Origin: Owenia fusiformis
Lineage: Eukaryota; Annelida; Polychaeta; Sabellida; Oweniidae
Assembly (NCBI GenBank): GCA_903813345.2
Contig: CAIIXF020000008.1
Span: forward strand, 25,716,822 to 25,780,821
DNA length: 64,000 nt
Direction of reading: 5' to 3'
The position numbers and the translations under genes were made by a program. Positions 47,813 to 59,800 of this stretch are shown piece after piece. Under the pieces are notes generated by a model that was not told the DNA's origin, ran no database searches, and saw nothing but the letters and a program-made list of their open reading frames with translations. The first letter of the stretch is position 1. Each line of letters begins with the position of its first letter.

Positions 47813-50800
47813 GTAAGTCAGTTTGTATATCACTTTAAACTGAGTAGAATTCTCGAATTTGTCATGATATATGCAAAAACTGAGTTTTAATTTAGCAGGG
47901 TGGTTTTTACCACTGATAAAAAGCTGAAGAAATGTTTGAGTTGGTCCCTTAGTTGCTTTGGGATAATGTCTAGTATTTCTCTCGGTAGATCCAGATTGAA
48001 TGATTAGTGGTTATATAATGATATAATGGCACACTCCTTTCACATTTACATAACAAACAACATGGTACAGTAACTATAGATGAGTTGATAAAACATGCAT
48101 AGCAGTAATCTTGTCTAGTATCTGATATCCTCTCCCCTCGTATATTACTATCAAATGAATCTGTGCCAATTAAAAATAATTTAAAGTCAGACAATTTATT
48201 TCCACTTTCTTTTTTCTCTTGATTAAATGATACTGAAAGTGAATTGTAGATTCAATATTCTTTAACTATTACACGTCCATGTTTCAGATATCTTGTGATG
48301 AATCCCATCACAGTGGTAGAGGATTATGCCTTCATGGATGCTGAGATCTTGAATCTATACCTGAGGAAATGTAAACAATTAACAGAGATCCAGCCTGATG
48401 CCTTCAGTGGCAGCAAGAAACTCAAGAAATTGTAAGTTCTTACATGGGCTTCTTGAAAGCCCATGGTTCTTATGATGGGGTAAATCCAAGATCAACTTGA
48501 TCTCTCAAGGTTTTCTTCTGAATGGGGCATAAAATCCTTATTCTACCTTTTTGGTAAAATATCTTAATAGTTCTCAATATATATACAAACTATTTTATTA
48601 TGCTTCAAAGATGGCGCAATATTTCGTCTTCAGCTTTTACTCGGGACGTGTCATACAGTGGTATTTTTCTAATTCTGCATTATTAAAACATATGGAGATT
48701 ATTCGAGAGATATAGTACTACATAATTAAAAATTTTCCAGGGACCTGTCATCCACTGCGATCAATGTGCTACCAACAGCCGGTCTGACAGACTTGAATGA
48801 GATCATACTTGAGGAGGTTGCAACGTTACGCAAGCTTCCTCCAGCCTTGAAGTTCCCAAGTATACAGAAAGCAAAGGTATTCTACTAAGTTTTGAGGATT
48901 AAACTCTTATACAGATACATGTATGTTGAACTCCTATTGATATTAAAAGAACACTACAATTTCATGGCAGGGAATTATATTTTAAGCTCATAGACGTTAT
49001 ATGAACATTAGTATTGTTTAAGAAAAAACGCATTTATGGCCACCGGGTCCAAACATGCCATGTTCTGCCATGTTGCCAAGTGGTAATATCTACAAGATGC
49101 AGTCACTTGGCATATACTTGTTTGTAACATGGCAATATTTTAGCAAGTACCTTTCTGACAAGATGCTACTGGTCTAGCATGTGAAAGACAGAGCAACTGG
49201 CTCAACATGGCATGTTGAATGTGCAAGTGATAATTCAAGATTTATTCTAGATTGGAACATGTACTATTTTGGTTGGACATGGCATCTTGTTTTAGCATGT
49301 GTACATGTATCAGAATTTGTGAGTACTGCCATGTTCGCATGTTGGATGTGCATGTTGATTTATACATGTTGCATTGGCATACTTGCCATCTTATATTTGC
49401 ATGTGTGCCAAGTACCTTGATTCAAGTGATCCCAAGTTCACAACTTACCAAGTACAGCATGTTGTCATGTGATAAATATGGCTATTGGCTGTAGCATGGC
49501 ATGTTGGATGTCCATGTTATAATAATGTCTATTAATGCTCAACATGGTTCCACTTGCCATCTTGTATTAGCATCTGTACCATGTACCAGAAATGTTGGTG
49601 GTGCCATGTGTGCATGTTGCCAAGTTCAACAGACATAGTCATTTATTGATCCTGGCAATGATCTTTAATTCATACATTGTATATGTGTTGGATGAACATT
49701 GTGTCAATGATACATCACACTGATATTTTACATTTTCTTATGCTGTATTTAAAACTTGACTCATAACTTATATTTTTGCATTTGTCATGTTGTTTACATT
49801 TTGTATTTTGTAGTTAGTTTAGTCTAAGTTATTTTTGTATATTGTACATTGTACTGACTAATATGTCATTGTGATGACATCTGAGTCAATAAAAGATGTA
49901 CGTGAACCGTGAACGCTGCTCCTGCCAAGTGGACACTTTATCATTAGGGTTTGGTATGTGATCACCGCTCCTGCCAAGTTGACCCTGTATCATTAGGGTC
50001 TGGTACGCAATCGCAGCTCCTGCCAAGTTGACCTCGTATCATTAGGGTCTGGTACACGAATGCCGCTCCTGCCAAGTGGACCCTCTATCATTAGGGTCTG
50101 GGACACGATCGCCGCTCCTGCAAAGTGGTTCCTGTATCATTAGGGTCTGGTACGTGTCCTGTGTCCTCAGTGGGTAGGTCAGGGTTAGGTAATCATTTAA
50201 AACCCCATCTGGTTTAATAGGGTTGGTTAGGGTGGGTTGAGGTTACGGTTTAAACTCATTTCACTTTGCAGGAGCGGCGTTCATGTGCCAGACCCTATTG
50301 ATAGCGATCGCTGCTCCTGCAAAGTGAACCTTGTATCATTAGGGTCTGGTACACGAATGCCGCTCCTGCCAAGTGGACCCTCTATCATTAGGGTCTGGTA
50401 CATGATCGCCGCTCCTGCCAAGTGGACCCTGTATCATTAGGGTCTGATACGCGTCCTGTGTCCTCAGTGGGTAGTTCAGGGTTAGGTAATCATTTAAAAC
50501 CCCATCTGGTTTAATAGGGTTGGTTAGGGATAGCTGCTCCTGCTAAGTAGATCCTGTATCATTAGGGTCTGGTATGCAAACGCCGCTCCTGCCAAGTGGA
50601 CCCTGTATCATTAGGGTCTGGTACACAATTGCCGCTCCTGCCAAGTGGATCTTGTATCATTAGGGTCTGGTATGCGAACGCTGCTCCTGCCAAGTGGACC
50701 CTGTATCATTAGGGTCTGGTACGTGTCCTGTGTCCTCAGTGGGTAGGTCAGGGTTAGGTAATCATTTAAAACCCCATCTGGTTTAATAGGGTTGGTTAGG

Positions 50801-53800
50801 GTGGGTTGAGGTTACGGTTTAAACTCATTTCACTTTGCAGGAGCGGTGTTCATGTGCCAGACCCTACTGATAGCGATCGCTGCTCCTGCAAAGTGAACCT
50901 TGTATCATTAGGGTCTGGTACACGAATGCCGCTCCTGCCAAGTGGACCCTCTATCATTAGGGTCTGGTACACGATCGCCGCTCCTGCCAAGTGGACCCTG
51001 TATCATTAGGGTCTGGTACACGAATGCCGCTCCTGCCAAGTGGACCCTCTATCATTAGGGCCTGCAAAGTGGTTCCTGTATCATTAGGGTCTGGTACGTG
51101 TCCTGTGTCCTCAGTGGGTAGTTCAGGGTTAGGTAATCATTTAAAACCCCATCTGGTTTAATAGGGTTGGTTAGGGATCGCTGCTCCTGCTAAGTAGATC
51201 CTGTATCATTAGGGTCTGGTATGCAAACGCCGCTCCTGCCAAGTGGACCCTGTATCATTAGCAGGCCTGTCAACTGTCCCGCAATTTGCGTATTTGTCAC
51301 GCATTTGCTGAAGAATTTGAAGTCACGCCAGTTATTTTTGCGTGACAGAAAATGTCACGCAAATACGCATTTTACCTGGTAATTGTCAAGCAAAAATATT
51401 TCTTTAGAAAAAATTCTAAAAAAGATCGTCTACACAGCAAAAATACGAACGCCGGAAAAAAACGTATACGCATTTCGTTCGGACTTTTCACGCGAATTAC
51501 GTATATGTCACGCATTCTGTTCGAAATATATCGTACCTACCCCCCCCCCCCCCCCCCCCCCCCCCCCGTTGATGGATGTTTGGAACCCGAGCGTAGCGAG
51601 CGCGAAAAATTTGAGGTGTTCAAAATTTGGCAAAATGTAATAAAATTTAATCCAAGGTGTTCAAAATTTGGATCAAGGTGTTCAGATTTGGACCAAGGTG
51701 TCCACATTTTGAGGGGAGGTGTTCAACATTTCCAAGTCACTCATGTTAGGTGTTCCCAAGTTGACAGGCCTGCATTAGGGTCTGGTACACAATTGCCGCT
51801 CCTGCCAAGTGGATCTTGTATCATTAGGGTCTGGTATGCGAACGCTGCTCCTGCCAAGTGGACTCTGTATCATTAGGGTCTGGTATGCGATTACCGCTCC
51901 TGCCAATTGGACCCTGTATCATTAGGGTCTAGTACGCGTCCTGTGTCCTCAGTGGGTAGGTCAGGGTTAGGTAATCATTTAAAACTCCATCTGGTTTGAT
52001 AGGGTTGGGGTTGGTAATTAGGGTTAGGGTTAAGGCTACGGTTAACTCATTTCTCTTTGCAGGAGCGGTGTTCATGTGCCAGACCCTACTGATAGCGATC
52101 GCTGCTCCTGCCAAGTAGACCCTGTATCATTAGGGTCTGGTACGCGTCCTGTGTCCTCAGTGGGTAGGTCAGGGTTAGGTAATCATTTAAAACTCCATCT
52201 GGTTTAATAGGGTTGGGGATGGTTAGGGTTAGGGTTAAGGTTAGAATTAAATTCTTTTTTCTATATTTTGACATAGAAAAATTTATTTATTTATGGAATT
52301 CATTTTTTAATTTATTTTACATTTTTGACACACATATTCATGGTCTTAGGGTTAAATTCATTTTTTGGGGTAAGGGTTAAATTCATTTTTTGAATTTTTT
52401 CATTTCTCGTTATCAAATTTCCCGCCATTTTTCAAATAAAAGTTGAATTTTTTTTAATGATGCGCCACTTCAATGGTTTAGCATATCAAAAATATTTTGC
52501 AACTAACGTCAGACCTGCCAACCTGAAATTGGTTTTGAACGAGGTTATGGTGAATAAAAGTTTAGTCAAATGAAATGGGAAAACAAAAGAATATGACAAA
52601 AATTAATGAGTAATCAGGCTGATTATTAAAAGCCCATGATGTAAGTTGGCCCTGAACAAGTATTATGAGGGTTCCTTTGCTCGCTCAGTTTTTACAGAAA
52701 ATATACATTTCCCTGCTGTAAAACTGAAAGTAAAAGAAAGAAGTCCAATAATCAAGGTTACTGACTGTAGATTTAGCTCAAACACGGTAGATTAAGGGAG
52801 ATTTCAGTCAAAAATACGGGAGGAAAGAAGAAATTTTGAAATACATTTTTCTCTGAACCATTTTAAAGCATTGACGAGTTCATTTCTCGCCTATTCTTGA
52901 ACCAATTTTCTTAATTTTTCACCAAAATCATGTGAGGATGAATGCTATGCATTGGTTTGAATTATCGCTTATTAGAATATATATGTGATCTCTAAAAGTT
53001 AGTTATAAAAGTTAGTTTTATATAAATTCATAATTAGCAATTAAAATAAGTTTCACATTCTTCCATATAACACTGAGTAAGACAGTATAAGCCAAAGTGA
53101 TTTCGACCTTATATGGGGACTTAAAGTGCTATTGATTATATAAATTCATAAAGATGTGCATTTATGGTCTTTCTACAGAGCAGAAAACTCATGGGCAATG
53201 GTAAATGTTCTATATTTGCAGATATACAGATTTTCAATTCTACATAAATACAGTTATATTCTTATTTCTACTTATTCAAGAATTCAAGATGTTTCTGACC
53301 AGGGAGCCTACTTAGTGAACTAACTGACACTCAGATTGGAACATTAATACAAGGATACTATAATGTTCACATGTGTTTAGAATTGTGTTAGAATAATTGT
53401 ATATGATACAGTAATATGCTGTTCATAGCTTTGTAACATTAACAAGTTTATTACTTCACAATTATTCCATAATAAAATCATCTCTACATAATAAATTATT
53501 CTCTGCAATCTATTTTTGTTTTATGAGAACATAAAGTTAGTAATCTATTATTATCATATTGAAACATTTTACATGTGTGAATTCTAAGGTATAATGCAAA
53601 GGAAAAGTCAAATCCCTCATGGAATTCTTTAAAAACAGCCCTCCCCCCTGCTTCCCTCCCTGGTAAAAGCTGACTACTGGCCTGAGAGTGGCAGAATACA
53701 AATGTAGTCAGTGCCCGGGAGTTAGTGGTCAGCTAACCAAGAATATTGTAGAGGATGATTTCTTCATATGCTTACTACAAAGCTCAAACTTATATACCAA

Positions 53801-56800
53801 TTTACCATTTTTTAAATTACATTTTCCAAATTTGTGTTCATTTCATTCGTTTTACCGTTCATTAAACAAACTTTTTAGTTTAAAAATATATTTTATCATT
53901 TAATTTCCCATTCCAAATAAACAAAGGTGTCATTTTGGAACTTGATCCACATGCTGCACATGAGAGATGTATAGTTGAAACTTGGCAAGATGCTATTCGA
54001 ACATGCAACATGGCAGCATGCCACTTGGCAACTTGGTCCACATGCTGCACATGTGAGTCGTATGGTTTAAACGTGGCAAGATGCTATCTGTACATGCAAC
54101 ATGGTACCATGTCACTTGGCAACTTGGTCCACATGCTGCACATGCGAGCTGTATAGTTTAAACTTGGCAAGATGCTATTTGTACATGCAACATGGTACCA
54201 TGTCACTTGGCAACTTGGTCCACATGCTGCACATGCGAGTTGTATAGTTTAAACTTGGCAAGATGCTATTTCAACATGCAACATGGTAGCATGTCACTTG
54301 CTAACTTGGTCCACATGCTGCACATGCGAGACGAGATGTATAGTTTAAACCTGGCAAGATGCTATCTGTACATGCAACATGGTACCATGTCACTTGGCAA
54401 CTTGGTCCACATGCTGCACATGCGAGTTGTATAGTTTAAACTTGGCAATATGCTATTTCAACATGCAACATGGTAGCATGTCACTTGCTAACTTGGTCCA
54501 CATGCTGCACATGCGAGATGTACAGTTTAAACTTGGCAAGATGCTATTTGAACATGCAACATGGCAGCATGTCACTTGCTAACTTGGTCCACATGCAGCA
54601 CATGCGAGATGTATAGTTTAAACTTGGCAAGATGCTATTTGAACATGCAACATGGTAGCATGTCACTTGCTAACTTGGTCCACATGCTGCACATGCGAGA
54701 TGTATAGTTTAAACTTGGCAAGATGCTATTTGAACATGCAACATGGCAGCATGTCACTTGCTAACTTGGTCCACATGCAGCACATGCGAGATATATAGTT
54801 TAAACTTGGCAAGATGCTATTTGAACATGCAACATGGTACCATGTCACTTGCTAACTTGGTCCACATGCTGCACATGCAAGATGTATAGTTTAAACTTGG
54901 CAAGATGCTATTTGAACATGTAACATGGCAGCATGTCACTTGCTAACTTGGTCCACATGCAGCACATGCGAGATGTATAGTTTAAACTTGACAAGATGCT
55001 ATTTCAACATGCAACATGGTAGCATGTCACTTGCTAACTTGGTCCACATGCTGCACATGCGAGATGTACAGTTTAAACTTGGCAAGATGCTATTTGAACA
55101 TGCAACATGGCAGCATGTCACTTGCTAACTTGGTCCACATGCAGCACATGCGAGATGTATAGTTTAAACTTGGCAAGATGCTATTTGAACATGCAACATG
55201 GTAGCATGTCACTTGCTAACTTGGTCCACATGCTGCACATGCGAGATGTATAGTTTAAACTTGGCAAGATGCTATTTGAACATGCAACATGGCAGCATGT
55301 CACTTGCTAACTTGGTCCACATGCAGCACATGCGAGATATATAGTTTAAACTTGGCAAGATGCTATTTGAACATGCAACATGGTACCATGTCACTTGCTA
55401 ACTTGGTCCACATGCTGCACATGCAAGATGTATAGTTTAAACTTGGCAAGATGCTATTTGAACATGTAACATGGCAGCATGTCACTTGCTAACTTGGTCC
55501 ACATGCAGCACATGCGAGATGTATAGTTTAAACTTGACAAGATGCTATTTGAACATGCAACATGGTACCATGTCACTTGCTAACTTGGTCCACATGCTGC
55601 ACATGCGAGGTTTATCATTAAGACTTCGAAAATTTTGAATATGGGACTTGGCAGCATGTGACTTGTAACTTGGTCCACATGCTGGGCAACATGTATACTT
55701 CGTACTTGGCAAGATGCTAATTGTACTTGGTGCACATGGCATGTAGTACCCCGGTGGCCTTAGCTGAAAAAACGTTCACATATTGTGTTCAGGTACACTA
55801 AAATATCATTGCTGTACTTTGTGCTAACCTTAAGCTATCACACAGGCATATTACAAACACAATTGGTGTGCCTATCTTAAGCTGTCACACATTCTATTTT
55901 CAGGTACATTACAAACACCACTGCTGTGCCTATCTTGAGATGCACATATTCTATTTTTAGGTACATTACAAACACAATTGCCGTGCCTATCTTAAGCTGT
56001 CATGCATTCTATTTTCAGGTACATTACAAACACCACTGCTGTGCCTATCTTAAGATGTCACATATTCTATTTTCAGGTACATTACAAACACAATTGCCGT
56101 GCCTATCTTAAGCTTTCATGCATTCTATTTTCAGATACATTACAAACACAATTGCTGAGCCTATCTTGAGTTGTCACATATTCTATTTTTAGGTACATTA
56201 CAAACACAATTGCCGTGCCTATCTTAAAGCAGATATGAAATGGTATTTTTAACCTACAGGAATCAATATAATTTTTTGATAAATGTATTTGGTAGGGGTG
56301 AGACGACAACCCGATGAGTCGAGGACTCGCGGGTTTGGGGCTTCGAGTCGAGTCGAATTGAGTCGAAGTTGATGAATCGAATCATTTTCGAGTTGAGAAA
56401 AAAATTCGAAAAAATAAAAAAATTCAGAAAAATACTGTCAATATGCATGTTTTTACTCGATATTGCGTTGAATATATAAGTTTCAATGACTTGGATATGC
56501 TTGTATTAAATTATTATATTGTATGTACACATAAATGAAAGAATATATGTAATAAAATCAGAATAAACTTACGACGAATTTTGTTTGTTTATATTTCCGG
56601 CTTTCCACCATTGACGCATTAAAAATACGAACGGTCAAAAGCGATGTTGTTCGCACTTCGCGCGACTCGAAACGGATTCGAAACTCGAATCGTCATTTTG
56701 TGACTCGAATCGGATTCGACTCGAATCGGATTTTTTCGACTCGTCTCACCCCTAGTATTTGGACATGTTTTCTCATCAGTAGTGCGAAAATGATTTCACT

Positions 56801-59800
56801 CTAACGATCGTTATAGCTGCTTAATAAGCAATATTCGAATTGGTTGTGACGTTATTGGCCCCCACGTGATCTCTCACTGGTCCCCACGTGGCCCATAACG
56901 TCATAATGCCTAAATGTTTTGTTTTGGTTTACACTACAATCCTATGGTTGCTGTGACGTTGTGATTACTAAGGAACCAACAAACCAAAGCTATATTTTGT
57001 ATATGACGTTACTTATCACGTGGGGGCCAATTTGATTGATCAGTTAGTTTTGTTTCGTTATTTATGACCGTTAGCAGTTATCTAACATTTATTTTATAAT
57101 GGCTATCGCAAGAACTCTACGTTGGGCTTACAATGGAGAAAACCGCATTTTTGTAGCTGCAAGTTGAGAAAAGCTATTTCAGTTGTCCTTTAAGCTGTCA
57201 TGCATTCTATTTTCAGATACATTACAAACACAATTGCTGAGCCTATCTAAAGCTGTCACACATTCTATTTTCAGGTACATTACAAACACCACTGCTGTGC
57301 CTATCTTGAGATGTCACATATTCTATTTTTTAGGTACATTACAAACACAATTGCCGTGCCAATCTTAAGCTGTCATGCATTATATTTTCAGATACATTAC
57401 AAACACAATTGGTGTGCCTATCTTGAGTTGCCACACATTCTATTTTCAGGTACATTACGAACACCACTGCTGTGCCTATCTTGAGATGTCACATATTCTA
57501 TTTTTCAGGTACATTACAAATACATTTGCTGGGGCTATCTTGAGTTGTCACACATTCTATATTCAGGTTCATTACAAATACAATTGCCGTGCCTATTTTA
57601 AGCTGTCACACATTTTATTTTCGGGTACATTACAAACACCACTGCTGTGCCTATGATATCTTGAGCTGTCACACATTCTATTTTCAGGTACATTACAAAC
57701 ACCACTGCTGTGCCTATCTTAAGCTGTCACACATTCTATTTTCAGGTACATTACAAACACCACTGCTGTGCCTATGATATCTTAAGCTGTCACACATTCT
57801 ATTTTCAGGTACATTACAAACACCACTGATGTGCCTATCTTAAGCTGTCACACATTCTATTTTCAGGTACATTACAAACACCACTGCTGTGCCTATGATA
57901 TCTTAAGCTGTCACACATTCTATTTTCAGGTAGATTACAAACACCACTGCTGTGCCCATGATATCTTAAGCTGTCACACATTCTATTTTCAGGTACATTA
58001 CAAACACCACTGCTGTGCCTATGATATCTTAAGCTGTCACACATTCTATTTTCAGGTACATTACAAACACCACTGCTGTGCCCATGATATCTTAAGCTGT
58101 CACACATTCTATTTTTCAGGCACATTTCAAACACAATTGCCGTGCCTATTTTAAGATGTCACACATTTTATTTTCAGGTATATTACAAACAGAATTGCTG
58201 TGCCTATCTTAAGCTGTCCACATTTAATTTTCAGGTACATAACAAACACCTCTGCTGTGCCTATCTTGAGTTTTCACACATTCTATTTTCAGGTACATTA
58301 CAAACACCACTGCTGTGCTTTCTGGAACCCTGACAAACAAGAACCTGCAGAATGGAAGATCTTTGTGCAAAAGGTGCAGGAAGATTGTAAGAGTAGCTTG
58401 GGCCCACCCACCCCTACACAAGCTATGATCACACGTTATAGTAATGAACTGAAATCTCTTCAAGGATACCATACCACAGTGAAGCGAGGGGCTAAAAGAA
58501 GAGCGAGGCCAAAGCGCTTCTTCTCCCAAAGAATCCTGGACTTTGGACCTAGCAAATCTATTTTTAATGATAATAGCAGTATTGGGGATATAGGCATAGA
58601 AGCTAATTTTGGCAGCTTTGGGGGTCCTAGTACAAGTGAGAAAAGCAATATAAGTGGTGATATGGATGGAGGTGGTGGTTTTGGTCATTTTGGCCCTGGA
58701 GACAGTGATGGAGACAGTGAATCTGATTCCTATAAGCAGCTAGCTGATAGGTGGGGAACTCCAATACCTGAAAATGTTACTCATAAATCAACACACTTGT
58801 GCGGTGACCCTGTTAAGATATTCCATGAAATGGAATGCAGCCCAGAACCTGATGATTTCAACCCATGTGAAGATGTGATGGGTTTTGTGTGGCTCAGGGT
58901 GTTTGTGTGGATTATTGCCTTGGCAGCAGTCATTGGCAACATCGTGGTATTTAGTGTTACCCTAGCTACACTGTTCAACAAGCAGAAATTGACAGTCTCA
59001 AAATTCTTGATGTGTAACTTAGCATTTGCTGATATTGTACTAGGGATTTATTTGTTGATTCTAGCCTCAGTTGATGCAATGACCCTTGGGGAGTACTTCA
59101 ACTTTGCCATCCAGTGGCAATATGAGGGAGGTTGCCAGGTTGCTGGCTTTCTTACTATTTTTGCAAGTCAGTTGTCCATTTACACGTTAACTGTCATGAC
59201 GATAGAGCGCTGGTACGCTATTAAACATGCCATTCACCTCACTAAACGTATACGACTCCGTCAAGCCACCTTGATTATGTCATTTGGCTGGCTGTTTGCT
59301 ATTTTCATGGCAATGCTACCTTTAGTGAACATTAGCAGTTACAGTCAAACGAGCACGTGCCTCCCCTTTCGTATTGAAAATGGAGGGGATCTTGCATATG
59401 TCATGTCCCTTCTGGTTATGAATGCATTAGCCTTTATCACCATCAGCTTTTGTTATATCAACATCTTCATTCAAGTGAGGTCCAATCAAGATGGGACCAA
59501 TCGCAACAATGATGCCACCATTGCTAAACGTATGTCCATTCTCATATTCACAGACTTTGCATGTTTCGCTCCAATCGCATTCTTTGCTATAACTGCAGCG
59601 CTGGGATCTCCTCTTATTAACGTCACCAAATCAAAGGTACTTTTGGTGTTCTTTTATCCCTTAAATAGCTGTGCCAACCCTTTCCTGTACGCAATATTTA
59701 CCAAACAGTTCAGAAAGGATTTCTTTAATATATTAAACAGACGAGGCTTGTGCCAGAAGTACACCCTCAAATACAGATCAGAGTATTATAGTAGAGGAGA

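Larger units (their letters stand above)
49031..55765. mobile_element. 6.7 kb TIR element filled with satellite arrays, inserted in intron 8 of copy 2
   Basis: It is flanked by 9-bp direct repeats GAAAAAACG (49022-49030, 55766-55774). Copy 1 has one AAAAAAC site at the same place (38520-38526) and no insert, so it is the empty site. Ends are imperfect inverted repeats sharing GGCCACCGGG (49039-49048, and inverted at 55750-55759), followed on both sides by 'catgcc' and catgttgcc/aagt-rich sequence. The interior holds a ~50-bp array (49905-52250), a 91-bp array (53950-55615) and about 1.7 kb of other sequence, with no transposase. A 9-bp duplication would suit a Mutator- or Merlin-type element; this is a guess. 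Confidence 0.8.
55775..58292 (+). repeat. Expanded 58/63-bp decoy acceptor array before exon 9', copy 2
   Basis: About 25 units of the acceptor-plus-exon-start repeat seen in copy 1, split by the element at 56228-57189. Most units are 57-59 bp; those from about 57651 on often carry an extra 'gatat' and are 63 bp, so they stay in frame with each other. Nearly all keep a pyrimidine-rich tract and AG; one near 57620 reads tattttcggg and has lost the AG. The last unit is the real acceptor at 58291-58292. Confidence 0.92.

Noticed and set aside
51352-51876. 174-codon ORF with a poly-proline stretch
   Set aside because: It runs through the C homopolymer and short repeats of a non-autonomous transposon and into satellite; the proline run is only poly-C.
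52005-52240. Telomere-like ttaggg words
   Set aside because: Only a few adjacent units, mixed with ttaagg; they belong to the ~50-bp satellite's higher-order unit. No evidence for a telomere.
57831-58154. Open frames on both strands in the 63-bp acceptor units
   Set aside because: Length is a by-product of the 63-bp period. The + frame is of interest only as possible exon extension; the - frame has no support.
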